This document shows positions 1-5,559 of a stretch of DNA of 5,559 nucleotides, piece after piece (the first letter of the stretch is position 1; each line of letters starts with the position of its first letter). Source of the stretch: Bacteroidales bacterium (GTDB lineage Bacteria; Bacteroidota; Bacteroidia; Bacteroidales; JAAUTT01); NCBI GenBank assembly GCA_012031335.1, contig JAAUTT010000368.1, positions 1 through 5,559 of the forward strand. The letters run 5' to 3'. Under the pieces are notes generated by a model. It was not told where the DNA came from and ran no database searches. It was given only the letters and a program-made list of their open reading frames with translations. Made by a program: the position numbers and the translations under genes.

Positions 1-2
1 GT

Positions 3-468
3 ACAAGTGCAATGGAAATTAATCTCTGGATTGATGGTAGATTTGCTTCGAATTTACCCGCTGGGTCATATACACTCTTAAATCTAGCCTGGCGTTTTAT
101 GGGAATTTTATTAAGTGTTTTCGCCATAGCTTTTCTTCTATACTTTTTTCTCATTTTTCACGGGTGAGTACCTATGCTCCCAAGCGTTTAAGTTTTTATC
201 TGCTTGAAGCGGCAAATTTATTATTTGGATTACTGTTCCTGCTCTTCTCCTTATGTCTTTTTTTGCATATGATATTTTTTATACAGCGTTTTTATCGTTT
301 TTTCTACTAATTTTTTCTCTAGAACAAGTTGCTGAAGCTGCCCAGTTGTTAGTTGCTTTTTTAGCTGGATTATGTTTTTTTTCTATAAATAAACTCTTTT
401 TAAGTACCAGGTTTTTGCTAATCATGTTTTGGTTGAAGTTTAATTCAATAATTTTTATTTTTAGCTGA
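3..468 (+). other. T-rich region with overlapping hydrophobic open frames; possible frame-broken membrane protein
   Basis: No single gene is convincing here, but all three rightward frames give hydrophobic peptides in succession. Frame 3 is open from the left edge to a stop at 165-167, with an ATG at 12, and ends in a membrane-like stretch (MGILLSVFAIAFLLYFF). Frame 2 is open from 41 to a stop at 308-310 and contains a second one (LEAANLLFGLLFLLFSL). Frame 1, with an ATG at 253 and a stop at 466-468, encodes 71 residues with two or three more hydrophobic segments. One multi-span protein interrupted by two frameshifts would explain the sequence. So would a non-coding T-rich stretch, because TTT-rich DNA yields Phe/Leu-rich translations by chance. 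No ribosome binding site is visible before 253, and I recognise no family. Confidence 0.25.
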
Positions 469-483
469 TTACTTTTAGCAACT

Positions 484-515
484 ATACGGATTAACTATTC
501 AGAAAAACTCCGTAT
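484..515. repeat. 7-bp perfect inverted repeat overlapping the start codon of the LuxR-type gene
   Basis: ATACGGA at 484-490 is repeated inverted as TCCGTAT at 509-515, with 18 bases between. The right arm includes the first two bases of the ATG at 514. In DNA it could be an operator bound by a dimer, perhaps the gene's own HTH product. In mRNA it could form a weak hairpin that hides the start codon. With 7 bp in a short search space, chance is not excluded. Confidence 0.35.
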
Positions 516-1281
516 GATGAACAATGCTGTATCACTCACCAATTACGATTCAACAGTAGGGAAACTAAAAGCGAGAATTAAGGAACTGGAGCAAAATAAT
601 TTGTTGCTTCAGGAGTATTTCATAGTGTCATCAAATCAGCAAATTAATCCAACTGTTGCATCTCCGTTTAATAGCAACCCTAAATTTTCATGCAGTTTTC
701 ATGTTGTAATTGACCTGAATATTCAAAAACTGGTTCTGTTTAGTCCGGGTAATTTTCAAAATCTGAATAAGAAAAGATTTTTTTTGAAAGATGTTAGTTT
801 TTTTTCATCAAAAATCATTGATACCTCCGATAGAAGACGTTTTAAAAAAATAATTGAAATTTTTACAACCGAACCGAAAAGTTATTTACAAACAATTTTA
901 AAAATCAGGATTTCAAATTCGAAATATTTCAATACTTTGGCTTGTTTTGAAAAAATGCTTTATAATAATCATCCTGGAAATTATCTTCAGATATTTTTTG
1001 TAAAGATTGAAGAAACAAAAGAGCTTATAGATCAATTTTATGAGTTTATCAGGAAATCTGAAAAAAATGATCATTATCAAAAAATTGAAAAACTCACAGA
1101 AAGGCAGAAAGAAATTTTATCGTTGCTGGGAAAGGGGTTAACCAGTAAAGAAATTGCTGATCATCTGAACATTAGCTTTCATACAGTAGAAGCACACCGG
1201 AAGTCAATTGCTAAAAAAACAAAAACGTTTAAACGCGCGGCCCTAATAAGTTTGGCAGCTGAAGCAGGTATTGTCAGGTAA
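514..1281 (+). CDS. LuxR-type HTH transcriptional regulator with PAS-like middle domain
   Basis: A 255-residue protein that probably binds DNA and regulates transcription. Residues 194-255 form a LuxR/FixJ-type helix-turn-helix. LTERQKEIL opens it, GLTSKEIADHLNI is the scaffold helix, and SFHTVEAHRKSI (221-232) is the recognition helix. Residues about 15-38 are charged and heptad-like (KLKARIKELEQNN), suggesting a short coiled coil for dimerisation. Residues about 60-165 alternate strand-like and helical stretches, including DTSDRRRFKKIIEIF, a pattern seen in PAS domains; this part is inference from shape only. There is no receiver domain and no phospho-acceptor Asp, so control is probably by ligand, partner protein or dimerisation. 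The start is the first ATG after an in-frame stop at 466-468; a second ATG follows at once. Target genes cannot be read from the sequence. HTH confidence is high, PAS moderate. Confidence 0.88.
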   Translation: MMNNAVSLTNYDSTVGKLKARIKELEQNNLLLQEYFIVSSNQQINPTVASPFNSNPKFSCSFHVVIDLNIQKLVLFSPGNFQNLNKKRFFLKDVSFFSSKIIDTSDRRRFKKIIEIFTTEPKSYLQTILKIRISNSKYFNTLACFEKMLYNNHPGNYLQIFFVKIEETKELIDQFYEFIRKSEKNDHYQKIEKLTERQKEILSLLGKGLTSKEIADHLNISFHTVEAHRKSIAKKTKTFKRAALISLAAEAGIVR

Positions 1282-1310
1282 AATTTACCGGTTTTCAGGT
1301 ATTTTTTTAT
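1277..1310 (+). terminator. Weak candidate terminator after the LuxR-type gene
   Basis: GGTAAAATTTACC at 1277-1289 is a near-palindrome across the stop codon. It is followed by TACC (1286-1289) that can pair with GGTA (1298-1301), and then by a run of seven T at 1302-1308. The stem is only about 4 bp, so it is much weaker than the terminator after gldJ. CAGGTA occurs three times here (1265, 1275, 1296). Confidence 0.3.
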
Positions 1311-1438
1311 TAGCAATAAAATAGATAATATTGATTTTAATTTGTTTGATATTTAGAGTTATTGCATGTATTTAAATGATGAGATTACGAAGAGGAATAT
1401 TTTAATAAATGAACGTTTTGATTTAAAAACTATCTGAA
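1282..1438. other. Intergenic gap between the two regulators
   Basis: 157 AT-rich bases. Apart from the weak terminator candidate at its start I see no gene and no clear -33/-7 promoter pair. TAATTTG at 1338-1344 resembles the -7 box but is one base short. Confidence 0.5.
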
Positions 1439-1852
1439 ATGAAGTATCAGTGGGCAAACAAGTCGGTATTGTTTGCAGAAGATGATGAAGCTAGCGCCTT
1501 GTATATTACCGAATTACTCAATCTTTATCAAGCAACAGTAATACATTGTGTCAGCGGTTTGGCTGCATTGACTTATGTTTTAAATGGTAATCCGGTTGAT
1601 CTTGTGTTAATGGATATGAAATTACCAGAGCTAAATGGATTCGAAACTACCCGAATGATTAAGCATTGTATGCCTTCTTTACCGGTTATTGCTGTTACTG
1701 CCTGTGCAATGCTCGAAGATCGTCGACGTTGTGCAGATGCTGGTTGTGATGGATATTTATCCAAACCGGTAATGCCCGAAGAAATTTTACCTATGGTACA
1801 TTCTTTTCTAAATCGTCAGCAAACAAGTAGTTATGCAGGAATAGTAGTATAA
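1439..1852 (+). CDS. Stand-alone response-regulator receiver (CheY-like) protein
   Basis: A 137-residue protein that is a receiver domain with almost nothing added. The acidic pocket is E14-D15-D16 after strand 1, the phospho-acceptor is D59 in LMDMKLP, the conserved Thr is T87 in AVTACA, and the conserved Lys is K109 in GYLSKP. All catalytic positions are present, so it should accept phosphate from a histidine kinase. There is no DNA-binding or enzymatic output domain, so signalling would go through a protein partner or a phosphorelay. The GCDGYLSKP ending resembles receivers found in hybrid histidine kinases more than chemotaxis CheY; that is a family-level impression. The last 12 residues are a short unstructured-looking tail. 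It lies 157 bases after the LuxR-type gene on the same strand, and no kinase is in the window. The start follows an in-frame stop at 1424-1426 without a clear ribosome binding site. Confidence 0.92.
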   Translation: MKYQWANKSVLFAEDDEASALYITELLNLYQATVIHCVSGLAALTYVLNGNPVDLVLMDMKLPELNGFETTRMIKHCMPSLPVIAVTACAMLEDRRRCADAGCDGYLSKPVMPEEILPMVHSFLNRQQTSSYAGIVV

Positions 1853-1858
1853 ATACAA

Positions 1859-3146
1859 TTATATACAATCAGCAATAATTTCAAGCTTTATTCCACGGGA
1901 TCCTTTAATTAATATTGCGTAATCCTTAATAGCTTGGTTAATAATCCACTGTCGGGTATCTTCTGAGTTTTTAAAGTATTGAATATCTGATATAGGGTTC
2001 AGTTTGCTGAAATGTTCACCAACTAGAATAATTTGGTCTAGTTTCATAGTCCTGCATCGGTTAATTATTTTTTCATGTTCTGATTCAGATTCTTCGCCAA
2101 GTTCAAGCATATCCCCCAATATTACCATCTTTTTTGGATGTGATAAATTTTCGAAATTTTCAAGGGCTGCTTCCATACTACTGGGATTCGCATTATAGAA
2201 ATCCATAACCAAAAGGTTATTCTCTGTTTGTTTTATCTGGCTTCTTTGATTTGAAGGTTGATAATTACTAATTGCCATTCGGATCTCCTCGAAAGGTACT
2301 TTAAAGTATAGTCCTATACTAATGGCAGCCATGGCATTTTCAAGGTTATATCTTCCGGTTAATTTGGTTTTTATCAGTCCTTTTACCGGCAACTTCGAAT
2401 TCCAGATACGGATCGGAGGCCTTAATTTCGGCCCTGCAAAATGAATCGGGGTGGTTCCCAAAATTAATGCGAGTAACAGCTTTTGAATCCAATAGCGAAT
2501 TTAGAATTTCATTTTCTGCATTCACTATTATAATACCTTCATTATTAATTATATATTTATACAGCTCGTTTTTGGTTTTTTTTACTCCTTCAAATCCTCC
2601 AAAACCTTCAAGGTGAGCCTTGCCAATATTGGTAATAATACCATGAGTAGGTCGGGCAATTTGTGAAAGGAACCCTATTTCTCCGGGATGATTAGCTCCC
2701 ATTTCGACAATTCCTATATCTGTTTCGCTCGATAGTCTAAGGAGAGTTAATGGTACGCCAATATGATTATTGAGGTTGCCTAAAGTATAAATTACCTTGA
2801 AATTCCTTTGCAATACAGCTGCAATTAACTCTTTTGTGGTGGTTTTACCATTAGTCCCTGTTATTCCTATTATAGGTATAGTAAGTTGACTACGATGATA
2901 AGCTGCAAGTTTCTGAAGTGTTTTAAGACAATCATCTACAAGCAAATACTGATTGTTTATTGCGTATTCTTCCTTATCAACAACAGCATAGGCACATCCC
3001 TTTTCCAATGCATCGGCAGCAAAGGTGTTGCCATCGAATTTGTCACCACTGAGTGCAAAATAAATATTTCCGTTTTCAATTTTTCGAGTGTCTGTAGTTA
3101 CGCCCGATGATTGAAGAAATAGTTGATAAAGATCTTCTGTTTTCAT
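1859..3146 (-). CDS. murF: UDP-N-acetylmuramoyl-tripeptide--D-alanyl-D-alanine ligase, split by a single-base frameshift
   Basis: MurF adds D-Ala-D-Ala to the UDP-MurNAc-tripeptide using ATP, the last cytoplasmic step of the peptidoglycan precursor. From the ATG at 3146 the N-terminal part shows the ATP loop GTNGKTTT (about residues 97-104), NNHIGVPLTLL, EMGANHPGEI (148-157) and ITNIGKAHLEGFGG (171-184). The C-terminal part, in another frame, shows RYNLENAMAAI, YQPSNQRSQ, DFYNANPSSM and ILGDMLELG. The frames join after about residue 255 at a four-base run at 2381-2384 (AAAA in the coding sense). Dropping one A gives VAGKGLIKTKLTGRYNLEN and a continuous 428-residue protein, near the usual size. 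MurF is normally essential, so a sequencing or assembly error is more likely than a true pseudogene. An ATG at 3185 is rejected because it lies inside the terminator hairpin after gldJ. The gene ends 6 bases from the convergent receiver gene. Confidence 0.93.
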
Positions 3147-3155
3147 GCTTATTAT

Positions 3156-3182
3156 AAAAAAGGGCTTTAGCTTCGCCCCTTT
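3156..3182 (-). terminator. Intrinsic terminator after gldJ, immediately before murF
   Basis: Read on the minus strand, AAAGGGGC (3182-3175) pairs with GCCCTTTT (3165-3158) in an 8-bp stem with one G-U pair and a 9-base loop. The second arm runs into a tract of six U ending at 3156. It begins 19 bases after the gldJ stop codon, and its U tract ends about 9 bases before the murF ATG. murF expression would therefore need read-through or a start site inside the hairpin region. Confidence 0.75.
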
Positions 3183-3201
3183 CATTTTTATGCTTTGATG
3201 T

Positions 3202-4701
3202 TTATTTCTTTTTGGCTATTCCTCGTGGGGAGCCTACACGAGTCATGGCACAACGGAATCCCAAATCGTCTCGTGACTGATCTTCCTGAAGGAATCTACG
3301 GGTTCCAGGGCTAAGCCAATAGGCTCTGTCTCTCCATGAACCACCTTTATATACCCGAACATGATCATTAACAAGTGAAGTCATATCGGTTGGTTTTTGT
3401 GAATACATGCGGTTAGAACCGGGACCCTTATCAGCTTCCTGATTGGTGTATTCTATACTTGAAGCCCAATCCCCATCGCTATGGTTTATATAATCTGCTT
3501 TTTTGATATCTCTCCATTTTTCATTGGCTTCAGCTTCTGTGATGGCTCTTTTGCGCAAACGACCAAGACTATCTTTCTGAGCAACATTTCCTTCTTCATC
3601 TTTTTCAAGAGTTTCAAAAACATTACCACGGAAAGGACGGAATTCATTAAAGTCTTCGAGTGAAAGAGGACGATATACGTCGAGACACCATTCGTTAACG
3701 TTTCCTGCCATGTTATAAAGACCATAATCATTTGGCCAGAACGACATCACCGGAACTGTTATACTTCCTGCATCGTTCAATGCTCCGGCAACACCCATGT
3801 TGTCACCACGACCACGGATAAAGTTTGCTCTCATATCACCGCGGTATTTTTTAGCATCGTTACGAACATTATGACCATTCCATGGATATATTCTTCTTTC
3901 GAAAATTCTTTCATCGTAGGCATTTCCAACAAGACCGAGGGCAGCATATTCCCATTCTGCTTCTGTTGGGAGACGGTATTTTGGTAAAAGTAATCCATCT
4001 TCCATCATTACTTTTCTTTCTTCCTGATCGGGGTTTAAGCTTGGAAGATTTTGTTTTACCAAACCTTCGTATTGACCGGCAAGGTATGCATCGGTATTGA
4101 AGTTTTCCTGACCTTTTTGGTTTGGATCTATATCAAGGATGCCTTCGCGGATAAGGATATTTTCATTTACACGGTCGGTACGCCAGGTACAATAATCGTT
4201 TGCCTGAACCCAGTTGACCCCAACAACCGGATAATCATTATAGGAAGGATGACGGAAATAATACTCAACATATGGTTCGTTGTAAGCAAGTTTCCTTCTC
4301 CAAACAAGTGTATCGGGGAGGGCATTTTTATAAACTTCAGGGTAATCGGAGAAAATTCTGGAAATCCAGTATAAATATTCCCTGTAATCAACATTGGTTA
4401 TTTCTGTTTCGTCCATGTAGAATGATTCAACAGTTACTCTGCGTGGTACGTTGTTCCAATCGTAAGTAAGGTCCTGTTCAACTCTCCCCATCGTGAACGA
4501 ACCACCTTCGACAAACACAAGGCCAGGTCCTGTTTCCTGTTCCAGCGACTGCTTTACTTCGAAACCGCCATTGTCGGGATCGTTGTAACTCCATCCGGTA
4601 GTTGGCGAACTTCCTTTCCCTTTTCCGCCAAATATACCGCATGACGCAACTAAAAAGGCCATTGCAGCAAGTAATGTGAAATTCACTAATCTCTTATTCA
4701 T
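3202..4701 (-). CDS. gldJ: Gliding motility / type IX secretion lipoprotein GldJ (FGE-sulfatase fold)
   Basis: A 499-residue lipoprotein resembling GldJ, which in Flavobacterium is an outer-membrane-associated lipoprotein needed for gliding and for stability of the GldK/PorK component of the type IX secretion system. The start at 4701 gives a signal peptide (MNKRLVNFTLLAAMAFL) and lipobox VASC with acylated Cys21. An in-frame TTG 24 codons upstream would bury this signal and is rejected. The formylglycine-generating-enzyme-like fold shows GLVFVEGGSFTMG (60-72), DETEITNVDYREYL (about 97-110), YRLPTEAEWEYAA (242-254), GLYNMAGNVNEW (327-338), VYKGGSWRDRAYW (450-462) and LGFRCAM (480-486). DWNNVP, WRTDRVNE and the end LGFRCAMTRVG favour GldJ over its paralogue GldK. 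The active-site cysteines of true formylglycine enzymes are absent, so the role is structural. The frame is intact throughout, unlike murF and the porP fragment on either side. Confidence 0.92.
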   Translation of the reverse strand: MNKRLVNFTLLAAMAFLVASCGIFGGKGKGSSPTTGWSYNDPDNGGFEVKQSLEQETGPGLVFVEGGSFTMGRVEQDLTYDWNNVPRRVTVESFYMDETEITNVDYREYLYWISRIFSDYPEVYKNALPDTLVWRRKLAYNEPYVEYYFRHPSYNDYPVVGVNWVQANDYCTWRTDRVNENILIREGILDIDPNQKGQENFNTDAYLAGQYEGLVKQNLPSLNPDQEERKVMMEDGLLLPKYRLPTEAEWEYAALGLVGNAYDERIFERRIYPWNGHNVRNDAKKYRGDMRANFIRGRGDNMGVAGALNDAGSITVPVMSFWPNDYGLYNMAGNVNEWCLDVYRPLSLEDFNEFRPFRGNVFETLEKDEEGNVAQKDSLGRLRKRAITEAEANEKWRDIKKADYINHSDGDWASSIEYTNQEADKGPGSNRMYSQKPTDMTSLVNDHVRVYKGGSWRDRAYWLSPGTRRFLQEDQSRDDLGFRCAMTRVGSPRGIAKKK

Positions 4702-4721
4702 AACTGTTGAGGTTTTATTTT

Positions 4722-4729
4722 CAAATATA
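4722..4729 (-). promoter_or_regulatory. Candidate Bacteroidota-type -7 promoter box for gldJ
   Basis: The minus strand reads TATATTTG, a full match to the Bacteroidota primary-sigma -7 element TAnnTTTG, 20 bases before the gldJ ATG. A TTG at 4746-4744 could serve as the -33 element, but the 14-base spacing is shorter than usual (about 19). Location in the short gap between porP and gldJ supports it; the AT-rich background weakens it. Confidence 0.45.
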
Positions 4730-4769
4730 AATAAATTTAACATCAATTTACGAGCTTTACTTGAATTTT

Positions 4770-5411
4770 TCAAAAATTTTGGGCATTTAACTTGTTTCTT
4801 TTTTTTCGATCATTATACTTAAAATCTGTTTGAAATGTTACTTCGTGAGCCCCATTATTTATAATATTTTCGAAAAATTAATTAACCGCATATCGTAACT
4901 ATATACTATCCTGAAATTTGAAATCCTGTAGCCGGCCAATATAATCAACGATTCCAGAGTGAAATTCTGATCGCTCCGTAACCAGATACCTGAAATAAAT
5001 GGATTGTACTCCATATTACTCCCTACTGAAATGTAGTTATAACGAAATTGTTGCTGATATATTATCCCGGGATTATAAATCATTGGTTTATCAGAAAATT
5101 TTCCCAAATATTTTTTAAACTGAGTTACATACTGAAACGTAAATCGAAGCGGTGTCCTGAAAACATCCCCGTTCAACGATGCGTCAGGTCTGTTCAGATG
5201 ATGAAAGGCAACTGATATCCAATGCTTTTCTTATACAACGAGTAAATTCCAAAGCCAAAATCGGGATACCATTTGAAGTACTTGAAATAAACTCTGGTGC
5301 AGTTCCCGTTTCATAGGGAGACTGGTCAGGCAAGACAATTCCTGTTGCATTGCGTGCTTTTTGATAAACTGCTGCCGATATCCCAAGCGAAATGTTTAAT
5401 TCATTGCTGTC
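4770..5411 (-). pseudogene. PorP/SprF-family type IX secretion membrane protein, C-terminal part, frame-broken and 5'-truncated
   Basis: Members of this family are outer-membrane-associated proteins linked to type IX secretion and gliding. Three pieces in different frames follow one another in family order. The first has NELNISLGISAAVYQKARN and ends near SNGIP. Next is DFGFGIYSLYKK, then HWISVAFHHLNRPDASLNG, DVFRTPLRFTFQYV, LESLIILAGYRISNFRI and YSYDMRLINFSK. The last has NNGAHEVTF, the typical C-terminal Gly-x-His-Glu motif. The needed shifts lie at CCC 5263-5265, at the A run 5226-5229, and at the A/T runs 4867-4877; each is fixed by adding one base. About 214 residues are recovered, while the family usually has about 300 or more. 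The N-terminal third is absent because the sequence turns unrelated beyond about 5411, where a TGA stands in frame. The stop lies 68 bases before the gldJ start, which suggests a linked secretion locus. Confidence 0.8.
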
Positions 5412-5415
5412 TCAG
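5405..5415. other. Abrupt junction between bacterial porP sequence and PARG-like sequence
   Basis: Minus-strand coding that fits PorP/SprF (DSNELNISLG) stops at 5411, preceded by an in-frame TGA at 5414-5412. Plus-strand coding that fits another family starts at about 5414-5416. The few bases between fit both sides. No inverted or direct repeats typical of an insertion sequence are seen at the join. Confidence 0.6.
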
Positions 5416-5559
5416 GTACTCCAAGTATTCAGGTAAAGGAGACAGTTTCAAATATGAAGGCCCCTATAAAGACAGTAAGGAAATGGCTGCGAAGAGGACC
5501 TTTGTGGCCATGGATGCCAGGGATTACTCCTCAACCCTCAAGTTCAATTTGAGCACAAG
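5416..5559 (+). CDS. Fragment of a poly(ADP-ribose) glycohydrolase-like catalytic domain, eukaryotic type, open at the right edge
   Basis: PARG removes ADP-ribose polymers from proteins. The plus-strand frame is open to the window edge (48 codons). It reads RYSKYSGKGDSFKYEG, then PYKDSKEMAAKR, then TFVAMDARDY. This matches the order of a stretch I recall from animal and protist PARGs: (Q/R)YS-x-Y-x-G, an aromatic-rich segment, an acidic Asp, a basic Arg, and VAIDA. The match was made from memory, not by alignment. The segment lies after the catalytic Glu-Glu loop, which is not in the window, so activity cannot be judged. No start codon is apparent; the bases before it (5400-5415) look like a pyrimidine tract ending in CAG, as at a eukaryotic 3' splice site. 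The next gene on the left belongs to a bacterium and lies on the other strand, so this is most likely chimeric eukaryotic DNA. Bacterial acquisition is a less likely alternative. Confidence 0.55.

Noticed and set aside
1573..1764. Minus-strand 63-codon open frame within the receiver gene
   Set aside because: It is antisense to conserved receiver motifs and has no independent support.
1853..1858. Shared bidirectional terminator between the receiver gene and murF
   Set aside because: Only 6 bases separate the two stop codons and no hairpin with a U tract is visible around them.
2346..2461. A separate 200-residue gene starting with TTG near 2461
   Set aside because: Its first ~27 residues are out-of-frame translation of the MurF N-terminal half; real homology starts only at the frameshift, so it is the second half of murF.
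2004..3110. Plus-strand open frames opposite murF
   Set aside because: Antisense shadows with low-complexity Ser/Phe-rich translations; murF motifs explain this sequence.
3147..3185. Upstream ATG at 3185 as the murF start
   Set aside because: It lies within the gldJ terminator hairpin, and the extra 13 residues are not MurF-like; the ATG at 3146 gives the normal N-terminus.
3481..4469. Several plus-strand open frames of 60-107 codons opposite gldJ
   Set aside because: They are antisense to a well-conserved intact gene, contain no recognisable motif, and have no sensible start signals.
4702..4773. TTG at 4773 as the gldJ start
   Set aside because: It would put 24 residues before the lipoprotein signal peptide and lies upstream of the candidate promoter box.
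1..5559. CRISPR array, tRNA/rRNA genes, insertion sequence ends
   Set aside because: No regularly spaced repeats, no cloverleaf-like sequence and no transposase motifs or flanking inverted repeats were seen on either strand.

Overview
The window looks like a contig from a member of the phylum Bacteroidota, probably near Bacteroidales/Marinilabiliales. Three things support this: a GldJ-type lipoprotein of the gliding/type IX secretion system (T9SS), a fragment of a PorP/SprF-family protein of the same system, and a -7 box of the Bacteroidota form TAnnTTTG upstream of gldJ. The sequence is AT-rich and lacks clear Shine-Dalgarno motifs, which also fits. The assignment rests on my reading of protein motifs, not on a database search.

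Layout. Positions 1-468 are T-rich and hold overlapping hydrophobic open frames, possibly a frame-broken membrane protein, with no convincing single gene. Two rightward regulatory genes follow. The first (514-1281) is a LuxR-type DNA-binding protein with a PAS-like middle and no receiver domain. The second (1439-1852) is a stand-alone receiver domain. The rest of the bacterial part is leftward. murF (3146-1859), for cell-wall precursor synthesis, is split by one apparent extra base. gldJ (4701-3202) is intact, has its own candidate promoter, and ends at a good intrinsic terminator placed just before murF. Upstream of gldJ lies the C-terminal two thirds of a porP/sprF-like gene (5411-4770), broken by at least three frameshifts.

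The last ~145 bases (about 5416-5559) do not continue porP. They encode, on the opposite strand, a segment that resembles the catalytic domain of eukaryotic-type poly(ADP-ribose) glycohydrolase (PARG). The switch occurs abruptly at about 5405-5415, next to sequence resembling a eukaryotic 3' splice site. The simplest reading is a chimeric join between a bacterial genome and DNA of a eukaryote, such as a host or co-sampled organism.

How the genes relate. GldJ and PorP/SprF belong to the same secretion/motility apparatus, and murF sits just downstream of gldJ. The two regulators at the left meet murF tail to tail and have no visible link to the T9SS genes. I see no convincing new multi-gene system. 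The most unusual signals are the PARG-like chimeric end, the homopolymer-associated frameshifts, and an inverted repeat covering the start codon of the LuxR-type gene.
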